Source: Lolium rigidum (Eukaryota > Streptophyta > Magnoliopsida > Poales > Poaceae). From it: a DNA stretch of 64,000 nucleotides. The DNA is taken from NCBI RefSeq assembly GCF_022539505.1, contig NC_061512.1:249504510-249568509 (forward strand), in the 5' to 3' direction. Of this stretch, positions 45,301-58,193 are shown piece after piece. A model generated the notes under the pieces. The model did no database searches, was not told where the DNA came from, and worked only from the letters and a program-made list of their open reading frames with translations. Position 1 is the stretch's first letter, and each line of letters opens with the position of its first letter. The position numbers were made by a program, and so were the translations under genes.

Positions 45301-47278
45301 CTAAAAATCCATTAAAAATTGGATTGGTGAATGAAAAATTATTCTTAATAAGAATAAAATATGAAATAAAATTTGATGAACAAATTTAAATTTGTGAATT
45401 TTATGAATTTAAAATAAACATTTGGAATTTCAAATTATATTTCCTTGTATTAATAAAGCAAGGAAAAATCCCAAATAAGTTCAAATACTTCTTTTAAACA
45501 TTTCAAAATGAGATTCTATTATTCCAAATCATTTCTATTTGAAAAAGATATTTTCCAAAGGAAGATATTCTATTCCTTTTTATTCTCAAAAATATAGAGA
45601 CAACTCTATTATTTCAAATTATTTTGGAATAAATAATGAATCACCAACATAAAGTAGTTTTACTTTTAATTATATTACCCTGTGTGAATTAAAGTGTTTT
45701 ATACATTAAAACAATTGCAAATTATCGCCAAAGGCATAAATCTTAACTCAACCCTAAATTGTAATAACTCATCGGGATAAAGGGATTCAACATAAAATAA
45801 TACATCCATGCATGCATCATTTGGATTTTATAACATTGTCCTTACCGGACAATGATGCTTCTTTTACGTAACCCGAGGTCCAGGTTCCATCCAACGCATT
45901 GAACCGCACTATCTCGCAGTCCACAGGCAAGTTCACCCTTGCTCATGTCAAATTTGAGTATTTTCTATTAATTTAACGCAAAGCTATATGACTTATCATT
46001 CCTGCATTGAAAATGAAATGTTACTTTTCCAATTATGAATATGACTATGTGGCTGGCAATGGAACCATGGTATGTGTTGATTGGTGGAGGTTCCATTGCA
46101 AGGGTACTATTCATCTAGGACTAAGTACCAATGCCGTCCAGGTGATTCTAGCGCCGTACATATCGCGTTGACCATAAGATCTATAATGGCTCGGGGAAGC
46201 CAGCTGTATCTTTTCCCTCCCGCACGCCAACGGACTTGATAGAGCCCGGCGGGGTGCCGGAGGCACCTGCCGTAGGTTGGGATAGCCTTTAAAATCCCCA
46301 TCCGGACGTTTGGATGAGAGGCTCTACCGTCTATGAAGGATTGTCCGACGTACACCGTGGGTAAAGCCGTATGAACGGGAGATGTCTACCGGGGGTGTAC
46401 GGATGGACAAAAGGGTGGGTTTGCAGGGTCGCGGAGAAGGCGGTGTGGGCTTGGATCTTTATACCTGGCCTCACACCCAGGAAGTGTGAACGGGGGCAAG
46501 TCCCTGCGGATGGCAAAAAGGGTGAGATCTCTTATGGGAAAAGTAACGCACCTCTGCGGAGGGGATCAAGAATTGTGGTCTGTCACTCCTGTTCCGGGAA
46601 GGGAACTGCGAACGCGGCGAGGAAAGGAACTCCGTGAAGTTCTAGTCAACCTGTGAAGACCGACGGGCATAGTTTTCAGAATAAAATAAACCTTTTGAAG
46701 AAATGATTTCGAAACATGCATTGACCTAAGATTTTCCGATCGAAGGTCGTAGCTAGTGCATCAAACACCTTTTACTCTTTTGAACTTGCTTGAGTACCCC
46801 TGTACTCACTTTATTTCGACACCCTTGCTAGGCTGTGATATGGAAGTGGAGGCCATCACCGATGGAGCACCGGAAGGAAGCTACGAGCTGGTCTACGAGG
46901 AACCCGATCTTTCCGGAGGAGTTGAAGGAGTAGACTATGGGATAGTCTACGGACCCGATGACATGGAGGTGGAGGAGTAGTGATATACCCGAGTAGTATA
47001 GAGCCGAGCAGCGTAGTGGCATACTTAAATAAGTTGCTGAGCTCTTTTCATATCTAAGTTGGTTTGTATTAGTACCTTATGTTGTAGGGTGTTCTCATCG
47101 GACCTGTGAGAATACCAACTTGTTAAGACCATGATTGTAATATATTATCGAGTGTTATGACCTGCAATGTTTCGTTGTACCACTCGAGGGATGTGATATT
47201 TGTGAAGAAGTCCCTTCATGAAGATCATATCAACGACTTGTATACTACAACATGCGGTGGTATGCTCGGGTCACCGCA
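42365..47278 (+). repeat. 5' LTR, 4,914 bp
   Basis: Starts TGTAATAACCCAGAACATAG and ends ...TCACCGCA. Unusually long. It holds an AT-rich left third, an A-rich repetitive middle (43800-44500), a GC-rich block (44660-45100) with antisense coding-like sequence, an AT-rich block, and a short acidic open frame near the right end (46840-46980). Promoter signals cannot be fixed by eye. Confidence 0.95.
46840..46980 (+). CDS. short acidic open frame in the 5' LTR, about 46 codons
   Basis: From ATG at about 46840 it reads MEVEAITDGAPEGSYELVYE, then EPDLSGGVEGVDYGIVYGPD and DMEVEE, stop. It is strongly acidic and ends and begins with the same MEVE motif. The same frame is open in the 3' LTR (58053-58193), where the only differences are at CWG sites and leave the frame intact. 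Amino-acid composition looks protein-like, but there is no family I recognise. Being near the LTR right end, it may be in the transcript leader or tail. It could be chance. Confidence 0.35.
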   Translation: MEVEAITDGAPEGSYELVYEEPDLSGGVEGVDYGIVYGPDDMEVEE

Positions 47279-47281
47279 GAT

Positions 47282-47293
47282 TGGTATCAGAGT
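47282..47293 (+). other. primer binding site
   Basis: TGGTATCAGAGT lies three bases after the 5' LTR. It matches the initiator tRNA-Met complement except the last base. Confidence 0.85.
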
Positions 47294-47497
47294 AAATGTT
47301 GCGACCTTAGGTTGGAAAAACCTAGTATAGGGAAGAAACCTGTAGGAGTCGAGTTGAAAATAGTAAAGGATTCTCTAAGAATATGATGTTTATTCACTTG
47401 AGAATAGAAAAATCATATATTTTAGTGCGATAATTCTTTATTATCACTATTATTTTACACTATCACTACTAATTTTCTGCTTTTGTATACAGCCATA

Positions 47498-48715
47498 ATG
47501 GCGTACACATTTCCCAAGAGGACTTTGAGGCAGGTTGAGGGATGGCTCGGTGATTATGAGGGACCACTTACAGATCTCCTGCGTGGGATGCTGAAGGAAC
47601 TTCACTGTGAAACTCGGATACCTGTTTTCAAGTACACCTATTATGATGGAGAGATAGTAGCCAAGCACAGAGTTTCAGTTCAACTACCTATGCGACTGGA
47701 GATGAGCCGTATAATGCCATACGGAGAAGCCAAAACCTTTACCACAGCCTTTCACATGGCCATATTCAAGGCAATCCTTGAAATAAGGCAACACAAGTCG
47801 ATGAGAACTGCTATGTTCGGAGTATTCTCATATACCTCATGCCGAGGAAGATGAGGATCCCACTCTGAATCATCCGCCGATGGCAAACAAACATCCCGAA
47901 GTTGCAAGACACAGCACATGGACAGTTGTAAGTCTTTACTGACTACGATGTACCTTCTACACGTGAAGATGGTGGGTGAGATTGACCACATGCTAGCTGA
48001 GTTCACGGACCCTGATAAAGTCCAAGCTCGGATGCATGATCTGAGGGCACAACCCCAATATACAACACCCTTCTTTAGCCTAAACAATCCCGTAGATTGG
48101 AGTGGCCAGGAAACCCGGAGAGATCCACTTACACCCAACTTTGTCCCACATTATCCACATGTGTCCGCATCATATGATTCTGGATATGGGGAGATAACTC
48201 ATGGAACCTAAAGCTGCTCCGAGTCACCAATCGAAAACTCAACCGGTTGGCGTTTCGGGGAACCTTATGGAGATGAGGAGGAACCTATTCCCTGTGACAC
48301 TTGGAGATGAAAGTGGTGGGGTTAACCGAGTATGTTAACCGACACTACGGGAAGGAAGAGAAAGGTACGATTCCATTTCTTTAGACTTGGAGATGGGATT
48401 CTCAAAACCATCACGAGTACGAGGTAGGTGAAAGCTCCGGAGTGAAGAAGAAGAAGAAGAAGATGAGGGGGCAGGTGAATCGAAACCCTTCATGGATGAC
48501 CAATGAAGGAGGTATGAATCCTCATCGGGGATACCTACGAGTCATTGTCCGAGTTACTTTGGCATGACTGATCTCTGTCTCGGCACTTCGTCCGATTCGG
48601 ATTACATACCTACTCGGAAGGACCTTTGTTCCGGACGGTGTTCGGAAGACGAGTCGCTGTACCGGATGGACCCCCAGGAATGTATGCGGAGGCGAACGAA
48701 GATGATGAGGAGTAG
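47498..48715 (+). pseudogene. extra open frame upstream of gag in the Gypsy element, function unknown
   Basis: It starts at ATG 47498 (MAYTFPKRTLRQVEGWLGDY) and continues LLRGMLKELHCETRIPVFKY and LPYGEAKTFTTAFHMAIFKA-type text. After a frame break near 47810-47850 it continues with YLLHVKMVGEIDHMLAEFTD, LNNPVDWSGQETRRDPLTP and YPHVSASYDSGYGEITHGT. After another break near 48200 it runs through an acidic C-terminal region (SEEEEE-like near 48440) to DGPPGMYAEANEDDEE, stop TAG at 48713-48715. The length would be about 400 codons. It does not resemble gag, protease or envelope, and no membrane segment is obvious. It lies in sense between the primer binding site and gag. A splice acceptor-like TTGTTACAG sits just before gag. 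I infer an element-encoded accessory protein; related text seems to occur in other grass elements, but I cannot verify that here. Confidence 0.6.
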
Positions 48716-48996
48716 AGCTTCAAAGAGGAATAAAGTAGTATAGGAGGTATTGTACTAGAACGTATTTTAAATTCCGTTGGCTTGGGCTTGAAGCCAAATA
48801 AGTGGTTATATAAGTACCACATGTGAAATATGTGTGTAAGTTATGTAATATAGGGTGTATATACATAATAAATGTTTGCTTTGGATTTGCTTCTTGATTT
48901 CATTGTGTGACTAGTTCTGGGCAATGAGTTGAGCTCAGAAAACATTTGCATGGTGTGATTATGAGTAATCGCTCTTTGTTACAGGACTAGGGGGAA

Positions 48997-50020
48997 ATGG
49001 CGTTAGTTGAAACCGAAGATGCTCGGAGAGAGCGGGAGGCGAAAGAAAAGGAAGAAGCGGATGCCGCAGCTAGAGCAGAGGATGCACCACCACCACCACA
49101 TCCAATGATGCATCCAGATTTCCAACAGTACATGAGGGCAATGGAAGAAGATAGGAGGAGGTACCAGGAGAGTCAAACAAGAACATGCAAGATTTCTTTA
49201 CCCACGTCATTAATGATAGGGGTAATGAAGGCAGGGGAGTAACCTTATCAGACTTTCAGAATGCAAGACCACTACCTTTTGCATCAGCCCCAGAACCAAT
49301 GGATGCAGAAGACTGGCTCATGGACACTGAAAGAAAGTTGAGGACCGTTGGATGCAATGATGAAGAAAAGATTCGGTATGCCACTTATCTGTTGTCAGGT
49401 CCAGCAGCATCATGGTGGGAGAATCTTGTGGCAGTACACCCTCCAGAAAAGGTGTTCACCTGGGAGGAATTCAAGAAGAAGTTCCGGGATGCCCATGTTC
49501 CGGAGAGCGTGGTGGAGCTGAAGAAGAGAGAGTTTGACGAGCTGCATCAGAATACTGCACCTATCATGCAGTATGTCCGAGATTTTAATAGACTGTCAAG
49601 ATATGCACCTGAGGAAGTGGACACTGATGAGAAAAGGAAGAAACGATTCATGAAAGGCATGAATCCATATATGAAGATGCAACTGAGGTTGGCACGGACT
49701 GCAGAATTCCAGGAACTGATTGATTCGGCAATCACTTTCGAGGATGACTACAGGCAGGTCCAGGAGGATAGGAGGAAGAGGGCTCGTATCGAGCCAAGGA
49801 AGTACCCAGTTAGTAAACCGACTCCGGATCGGAGTTTCAAACCACGATTCCGACCTACCGGTAATCGGTATAACCGGGGAGGTCGGAATCGGAATCCAAG
49901 GAATCAAATACTCGTCATAATTGTGGCCGGAGGGGACATGTCCGAAGGATTGTCAGAAGCCCAGGATCATATGCTATGGTTGTGGGAAAGAGGGACACAT
50001 CAAGCCAGAGTGTCCAAACA
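48997..50020 (+). pseudogene. Gypsy gag (capsid and nucleocapsid), frameshifted
   Basis: ATG 48997 (MALVETEDARREREAKEKEE) opens a charged region with a short Pro/His run. After a break near 49172-49176 the retrotransposon gag domain follows: EPMDAEDWLMDTERKL, ATYLLSGPAASWWENLV, TWEEFKKKFRDAHVPESV, then YVRDFNRLSRYAPEEV. A basic Arg-rich linker leads to two CCHC zinc knuckles. The first is CGRRGH..., interrupted by breaks near 49903-49907 and 49938-49943. The second is intact, CYGCGKEGHIKPEC at about 49974-50015. Capsid packages the RNA and the knuckles bind it. The breaks would stop translation if real, but they sit mostly at CAG sites where this copy appears error-prone. Confidence 0.85.
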
Positions 50021-53000
50021 AGGCGTCATGGAGTGGACAAGGCTCCGGAGGACGAGGCGGAGGTAATAACAACAACAACAACAACAACCACCGGAACAAC
50101 AACAACAACAACAACAACAACAAGAGGGGAAAGCCATATGGAAAGCTGAATTGCACAACTTTGGAGCAAGCGGGAGAGTCGGATCAAGCAGTCTTAGGTA
50201 CGCTCAGCATCCTTACTCATCCTGGCAAAGTATTATTTGATACTGGAGCAACTACATCATTTCTTGCACGGGAATTTGTGGAACAATTCGGGCTTAGATG
50301 TTCTAAGTTAGAAACACCTATAACTGTCTTATCTGCGGGGGGAACGATCTTAGTAACCCACGTGAAAGAAGCACAGGTCATAACCATTTGTGACTGTGTA
50401 TATTTCGCGGACCTATTCATCATCCCCATGAAGGACATATCAGTCATCCTAGGAATGGACTGGTTAACGGAGAATGGCGCAGTAATCAACTGTGGAGACA
50501 AGACAGTATCACTCCGAAACTCCATAGGAGGTCAGATAGTGTTTCAAGGAGACAAGTACACTCAGTTGGAGATAGGACTGGAGCTGAATAGTCTGAAGGA
50601 GGTGAAGATTGAAGATATCCCTGTAGTGAATGAATTTCAAGATGTATTTCCCAAGGAACTACCGGGAATGCCACCCGATAGAGAGATCGAGTTTACCATA
50701 GATCTAATTCCAGGCACGACACCAATAGCTCAACCACCATATAAGATGGGGCCAAAGGAGTTAGTGGAACCGAAGGCTCGGTTAGATGAGCTGGAACAGA
50801 AAGGATTTATCCAAGAAAGTGTGTCACCATGGGGTACACCGAGTCATCTTTGTTGATAAAAGAGATGGAGGAAGGAGAATGTGTGGAGATTACAGGAATC
50901 TTAACAATGTAACCATCAAGAACAAATATCCTTTACCCAGAATACAAGATCTTTTTGATCAAGTTCAAGGAGCTGGAGTTTTCTCTAAGATAGATTTAAG
51001 GTCAGGATATCACCAAATCAAGATCAAGAAGGAAGATGTGCCAAAAACAGCGTTTGTGCCAAGGTATGGACACCATGAATACTTGGTTGTACCATTTGGA
51101 CTAACAAATGCACCAGCTATTTTCATGAATTTAATGAACAAGATATTCATGAAGTACTTGGACAAGTTTGTGATCGTGTTTATCGATGACATTCGATCTA
51201 TTCCAAAGATAAAGAAGAACATGCCAAGCATTTGAAGATAGTTCGCAGATTTTAAGGGAACATCAGCTATATGCAAAGTTCAAGCAAGTGCCGGTTTTGG
51301 TTAGACAGTGTTGAATTTCTTGGACATGTCATAACCAAAGAGGGAATAGCGATGAATCCAAGCAAGGTTCGATCGGTATTGGAATGGAAGTCACCTAAGA
51401 ATGCTAAGGAGATCGAGAGGATTCCTTGGTATGGCGGGCTATTATCGGAGATTCATTGAAGGATTTTCGAAGATTGCGGGACCAATGACCAAGTTACTCA
51501 AGAAGAATACCCCATTTGTGTGGACGGATGAGTGTGAAACCGGTTTCCAAACACTCAAAGAGAAGTTAACCACGGCACCGGTGTTAGCGGTTCCGAACCC
51601 GGAAAGGATTACACGGTGTATTGTGATGCTTCCAAGAATGGACTTGGATGTGTGCTAATGCAAGATCGGAAGGTGATAGCCTACGGATCAAGACAACTAA
51701 AGCCACATGAACATAACTACCCAGTACATGACTTAGAATTGGCGGCCGTTGTGTATGCTTTGAAGAGTTGGAGGCAATTCCTCTATGGATCCAAATGTGA
51801 GTTGTATACAGATCACAAAAGCTTGAAGTATTTCTTCACTCGAAGGAATTAAACATGAGACAAAAGAGATGGTTAGAGTTGATTAAAGACTATGAGCTGA
51901 CAATCAACTACACACCGAGCAAGGCTAATGTAGTAGCGGATGCTTTAAGCGAGAAGAGTACCGAGAATCAACCTACAGAATGGGAGATTCCGAAGGAACT
52001 TCGGAAAGAACTCGAAGAAGCTCAGATTCTGTTTATCCAGGGTGATACAGTGGGAAGCATAGCAACCATGAGGATTACAGATGAAATGTACTCAGACTTA
52101 AAGTATGAAATCATTCGGAAGCAAGTAGACGACTTATTCATCCAAGAAGAAATCAAAAGGATTGGAGAAGGGAGACCGTCAGAGTTCAATCTTGGAGAGT
52201 TTGGTTCTCTATACTTTCAGAAGAGATTATGTGTACCGGATGACCCAGAAGTGAAGTCAATCATATTAAAGGAAGCACATGAAACCCCTTACTCAATACA
52301 TCCAGGAAGTACTAAGATGTATATGGATTTGAAGGAAATGTTCTGGTGGAACAACATGAAAAGAGAGATAGCTCAATATGTCTCTGAATGCCATACATGT
52401 CGGCGAGTGAAAGCAGAACATCGTAGTCCTGCGGGATTACTCAAACCACTAGAGATACCAGAATGGAAATGGGATGAAATCGGAATGGATTTTGTTACTG
52501 GTTTACCAATGACCAGTAAAAAGAAGGATATGATATGGGTAATCGTGGATAGACTTACCAAGAGTGCTCATTTCATAGCCGTAAATACAAAGGACACTGC
52601 AGAAAAGCTTGTGGATATATATGTGAAGGAGATTGTTAGCAAGCATGGAGTACCAAAGAAGATAGTCTCAGATAGAGGTTCAATTTTCACATCGGCGTTC
52701 GGAAACAACTCCAAGAAGCTTTAGGAACCAAGTTGGATTTCGATATGACTTATCATCCACAAACCGGAGGACAAACCGAAAGAACCAATCAGATACTTGA
52801 AGACATGCTTAGAGCTTGTGCTCTAAACTTTGGAGGCTCATGGGAGGACCATCTACCACTGGCAGAATTCTCATATAACAATAGTTATCAGAGTAGTATC
52901 CAGATGGCACCGTACGAAGCATTGTACGGAAGGAAGTGTAGATCACCAATCTGTTGGTTTGAAACCGGAGAGAACAAGGAGTTTACACCGGACTACATCA

Positions 53001-53533
53001 AGGAGAGACAAGGAGTCATCGAGGTGATACGAGATAGACTCAAAATAGCCCAAAGTCGACAGAAGAGTTATGCCGACCAGAAGAGACGAGTTTGGGAACC
53101 AAAAGTAGGAGACATGGTATATTTGAAAGTTAGCCCAATGAAAGGACTCAAAAGGTTCGGAGTAAAAGGAAAACTAAGTCCTCGATACATAGGACCATTC
53201 AAGATACTCAGTCAGAATCGAGAAACAGCTTTTGAGTTGGAACTACCGAACAGACTCAGCCTAATTCACAATGTTTTTCATGTATCACAACTCGGAAAAT
53301 GTTTGAAGGCACCTGATGATCCCATTACACATGAAGAAATAGAGCTACAATCAGACTTAACGTATGTGGAGAAGCCTGAAAAGATTTTGGAAGTACAGTG
53401 GAAGAAGTTAAGGAATAGAGCAATCAAATACTGCAAGATACAATGGCAACATCATCCTGAACGAGAAGCAACCTGGGAGACCGAAGAAGAGCTCAGGAAG
53501 TCCTACCCCGAGTTATTCAGGTACCAATCTTAA
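50021..53533 (+). pseudogene. Gypsy pol polyprotein: protease, reverse transcriptase, RNase H, integrase, chromodomain-like tail
   Basis: After a poly-Asn tract (50066-50130) the aspartic protease shows VLFDTGATTSFLA (DTG at about 50239-50247). Reverse transcriptase spans about 50640-51260 with [50 protein letters not shown] and FIDD near 51180-51190. RNase H (about 51500-51850) includes [11 protein letters not shown] and [10 protein letters not shown]. Integrase has the HHCC zinc site (about 52279-52410, ending CHTCRR), GMDFVTGLP (first D), IVSDRG (second D) and GGQTERTNQ (E). The tail SDLTYVEKPEKILEVQWKK to ATWETEEELRKSYPELF is chromodomain-like and ends at 53533. Frame breaks lie near 50838-50844, 51193, 51243, 51280, 51414, 51602, 51841 and 52700. 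All catalytic motifs are kept. Confidence 0.9.
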
Positions 53534-53552
53534 CTTCGGGACGAAGTTTCTG

Positions 53553-53567
53553 TTAAGGGGGAGAGGC
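53553..53567 (+). other. polypurine tract
   Basis: TAAGGGGGAGAGGC runs directly to the TG of the 3' LTR. This is the expected primer for plus-strand DNA synthesis. Confidence 0.85.
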
Positions 53568-55898
53568 TGTAATAACCCAGAACATAGGAACAACGAAGGG
53601 TAGATTTAGAAATGGGATGTGCATTTCATCGCAAAACAGGGGAAATTTTCGCGCCTTATTGCAACTAAACCTAAGAGGGATCGAGGTTCTCTCTCATTTT
53701 GCACTTAGGGTTAGGCAATGTGAGTTAGGGAAATTTCGACATGATCTCTTTTGTATCTTGTTAATTTGGGGAATTGATTTCATTTGACAAGTGTTAAACA
53801 TTAAACAATAATCATTACACAATATAAATATGAATTTACAATTCAAACACAAGATAATATTCAAATCATTTTGGATTTCAAAGTGAGTATCAAATACAAT
53901 ATTTAATTCAGAATATATACATTACATAATGCACAAGCTCATAAACAAAAACTTGAGCTTTATTGATAACACAACACAAATTACATTGTCTTTACAAAAT
54001 TCTTGATACAAAAATTGAGGAATAATAAACAGAAATAAAAATAAAGATTACAATTTAGTTCCTAAACTAAAATCTAGACTATGTGCCTTGAAGTGTCTCT
54101 TCATGGCCATGTCCATCTTCAAAACCTGCAAAACATTAAAACCAATACTAGACAGGATGTTAAGTGTAGAAATTCAGTTTGGACAGTTAACCAAGTGTCA
54201 TAGACACTTGTGCTTGTCCAAAACCTGGACAGCACCAGGATAAGAAGGAGCAGACCAAAACTGAGCAACCATCAGGGGCTCAAGTTTCGAGCATATGAGC
54301 ACATCGCTCATGTGTGCCGTGCACACAACAGACAAGGCAAGTGCACTAGCCTAGTCATCAAGCAAACCAGGCTTGTGTGTCAAGGCCGGAGAGGAAGTAG
54401 AGACCATATAAATAGCACACAAACCCTAGAACCATGACAAGTCGACCACATATGCAAATCACCGGGTAAGGGTGAAGCAAGAACAAGCTCAGTTCATCCA
54501 GTTCTTGAGCAAGAACAGAACCAACCCATACAAAACCACTCAACCACCAGGAATCATGGTGACCCGAGGAGATCATCCAAGACCCGGAGGTGGAGAGCCG
54601 TGACACAAACCCAAGTCCGCATCAACCAAATATTTCTTTCTAGGAGCTGGAACAAGGTATACCTAGTTCCCGGAAAAGATCCCATGGATCTAATCCATCA
54701 TATGCATGAGCATGGGATGAGCAGATGCTCATATGGGTAGATCATCACTTGGTTTTCACCAAGGATTACCGCCGATCAAAAGCCACTAAAATAGAAAGCA
54801 TCTAGGTACGGATCCTATGCACAAGAAACTAGCACATATGTACAGATGCACACACTAGCCGATTAGATGCACTAGATAGCACCAAGTAGATGGCAAGGAT
54901 TAGCAGCCATGACTACACAATAAATCCTAAGCATACAACCATCAGAAACCCTAGATTTCTTCACAGGCAAGTATATTGGCATTCATAGTTTCTATGATTC
55001 CCAAATATACAAGCAAAGATGAGTAGCCAACAAGATCCAACCAACCAGTGTGAGCAACCGATCGATAGCAAGGCTACCGAGGTCACTTCACATTTAGCAC
55101 CAATTGAGAGAAAGCCAAATACAAAGCATCACTATCCGAAATGGATTCAGACTTTGATTGCTTGATAAATAATCATGAACAACAAATTCATATCAAGCAA
55201 GTCATTTAAAATCATCATCGCATAAGCGAGTTCAACATAATCAAATTAATACAAGCATGAATTTATTACAGATCCATGCTTAGTACTCGACGATAGCACA
55301 CTATTGAGCAACATAGTTAAATTATAGCCACAAGTATTAACCGATAAGCCATCATCGGCAATCAATTGATCAAATGGATCAATTATAGCAAGCCAAGTTA
55401 CACAGAGAGGTTAGCCAAGCAAGCAAGGAATGATCCAATGGATCATTGGCTTACAGGAGTAGCACTTGAATCATATCACGAGCACCTCCGGCACACACAC
55501 AAGTGTCACGAGATGCAACACAAGTACACCTAGACAAGCAAGCATGATAGACCAAGTAAGCATAAGCAAGTCATAATCAAGCATAGCATGGCATAGTTAG
55601 CTCTTGAGCAAGCACGAGTAGAGCATGGCAAGTATAGAGCATGCTAGGAGCAGCAGAGAAGCAAGAACAACATGAACAGCATGTCGAGCAGCATGTGCCA
55701 GTACCAGTAAATGGTAATTGGACCATGTGCTTGCAATCAATCCAAGCATAGACGAGTTGTATAGTAATAGCAAGGCTCTGGGTGATCACAAGAGCACCCG
55801 CAGAGCAGCAGAGCTTGAGGAGGAAGAAGAACAGGTACCAAGGAGGCGCACGGAGAAGAGGTGGATGCAACACTTACTTGCGCCCTGGAAGCGAGAGG

Positions 55899-56261
55899 CT
55901 AGGGCATGGCGAGGCAGTGCTCGCGCGGCCCTACCAACTGCAAATCCAGGGTAGGCGCCGGCGTTACGCCGACGAGCACCAACACCACCACGGCACGGCA
56001 CGGAGACGACGGCACGAGCACCGCAAGCGGCACCTGCGCCGAGTCGGTCTCGGAGGCGCACCCGTCGTCCGGAGAGGGCGTGATCTCGCCGGAGTTCGTC
56101 GAGGCGATTCTCCGCGAGATCCGGATCGGAGGCGATTCGCCGAAGAAGAAGAGATGGGGAAAACCACGCGGACGGATCGATAGATCCGCTCGCGGCGGTT
56201 CGGTGCGGTAGGTGGCTACGGCGGAGGAGCTCGGAGTCGGCCGGAGCACGGCGGCGGCCAT
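55899..56261 (-). other. antisense coding-like block in the LTR (3' LTR copy)
   Basis: The minus strand has a TCCTAACCCTAACTCC leader near 56300, then MAAAVLRPTPSSSAVATYRT and a 120-codon frame. It resembles the 5' UTR and first exon of a plant gene with plastid-transit-like Ser/Thr/Arg content. The matching 5' LTR region (44690-45070) is frame-broken at CWG sites. It could be captured host DNA or simply GC-rich LTR sequence. Weak. Confidence 0.25.
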
Positions 56262-58052
56262 GGCGGCGACGCCATCGCCACGGGCGTCGCGAGAGAGGAG
56301 TTAGGGTTAGGAAAAAAATGAGAGAGGGCCGAGTGAGTGAGAGCGGTGGGCCGTTCGGCTCCACCGAACCGCTATGGGCACGCCTTAGTGGGCTGTCCCA
56401 TGGGCTTAGGTTATTGGGCTGGGCCCAATATGGGTCCAGGGGGGTATTTTAGTATTTTCACAATTTAGAAAAGGCCATTATTTCACCAAATTTTAATAAA
56501 TAAAATACAACTCTAAAAATCCATTAAAAATTGGATTGGTGAATGAAAAATTATTCTTAATAAGAATAAAATATGAAATAAAATTTGATGAACAAATTTA
56601 AATTTGTGAATTTTATGAATTTAAAATAAACATTTGGAATTTCAAATTATATTTCCTTGTATTAATAAAGCAAGGAAAAATCCCAAATAAGTTCAAATAC
56701 TTCTTTTAAACATTTCAAAATGAGATTCTATTATTCCAAATCATTTCTATTTGAAAAAGATATTTTCCAAAGGAAGATATTCTATTCCTTTTTATTCTCA
56801 AAAATATAGAGACAACTCTATTATTTCAAATTATTTTGGAATAAATAATGAATCACCAACATAAAGTAGTTTTACTTTTAATTATATTACCCTGTGTGAA
56901 TTAAAGTGTTTTATACATTAAAACAATTGCAAATTACTGCCAAAGGCATAAATCTTAACTCAACCCTAAATTGTAATAACTCATCGGGATAAAGGGATTC
57001 AACATAAAATAATACATCCATGCATGCATCATTTGGATTTTATAACATTGTCCTTACCGGACAATGATGCTTCTTTACGAGAACCCGAGGTCCAGGTTCC
57101 ATCCAACGCATTGAACCGCACTATCTCGCAGTCCACAGGCAAGTTCACCCTTGCTCATGTCAAATTTGAGTATTTTCTATTAATTTAACGCAAAGCTATA
57201 TGACTTATCATTCCTGCATTGAAAATGAAATGTTACTTTTCCAATTATGAATATGACTATGTGGCTGGCAATGGAACCATGGTATGTGTTGATTGGTGGA
57301 GGTTCCATTGCAAGGGTACTATTCATCTAGGACTAAGTACCAATGCCGTCCGAGTGATTCTAGCGCCGTACATATCGCGTTGACCATAAGATCTATAATG
57401 GCTGCAGGGAAGCCAGCTGTATCTTTTCCCTCCCCGCACGCCAACGGACTTGATAGAGCCTCGGCGGGGTGCTCGGAGGCACTGCCGTAGGTTGGGATAG
57501 CCTTTAAAATCCCCATCCGGACGTTTGGATGAGAGGCTCTACCGTCTATGAAGGATTGTCCGACGTACACCGTGGGTAAAGCCGTATGAACGGGAGATGT
57601 CTACCGGGGGTGTACGGATGGACAAAAGGGTGGGTTTGCAGGGTCGCGGAGAAGGCGGTGTGGGCTTGGATCTTTATACCTGGCCTCACACCCAGGAAGT
57701 GTGAACGGGGGCAAGTCCCTGCGGATGGCAAAAAGGGTGAGATCTCTTATGGGAAAAGTAACGCACCTCTGCGAGAGGGTATCAAGAATTGTGGCTGTCA
57801 CTCCCCGTTCAGGAAGGAAACTGCGAACGCGGCAGGAAAGGAACTCCGTGAAGTTCTAGTCAACCTGTGAAGACTGACGGGCATAGTTTTCAGAATAAAA
57901 TAAACCTTTTGAAGAAATGATTTCGAAACATGCATTGACCTAAGATTTTCTGATCGAAGGTCGTAGCTAGTGCATCAAACACCTTTTACTCTTTTGAACT
58001 TGCTGAGTACCCCTGTACTCACTTTATTTCGACACCCTTGCTAGACTGTGAT

Positions 58053-58193
58053 ATGGAAGTGGAGGCCATCACCGATGGAGCACCAGAAGGAAGCTACGAG
58101 CTGGTCTACGAGGAACCTGATCTTTCCGGAGGAGTTGAAGGAGTAGACTATGGGATAGTCTACGGACCCGATGACATGGAGGTGGAGGAGTAG
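58053..58193 (+). CDS. short acidic open frame in the 3' LTR (copy of 46840-46980)
   Basis: Same protein text as in the 5' LTR. Nucleotide changes are confined to a few C/T or G/A positions at CWG sites (for example CCAGAA versus CCGGAA and CCTGAT versus CCCGAT). Conservation between LTR pairs alone does not show selection. Confidence 0.35.
   Translation: MEVEAITDGAPEGSYELVYEEPDLSGGVEGVDYGIVYGPDDMEVEE

Noticed and set aside
50066..50131. Poly-Asn tract as a functional prion-like domain
   Set aside because: It is a pure AAC microsatellite between nucleocapsid and protease, easily expanded by slippage.
49160..52705. Programmed ribosomal frameshifting as an explanation of the gag-pol breaks
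   Set aside because: There are eleven breaks in both directions at CAG/CTG sites without slippery heptamers, including inside single domains.
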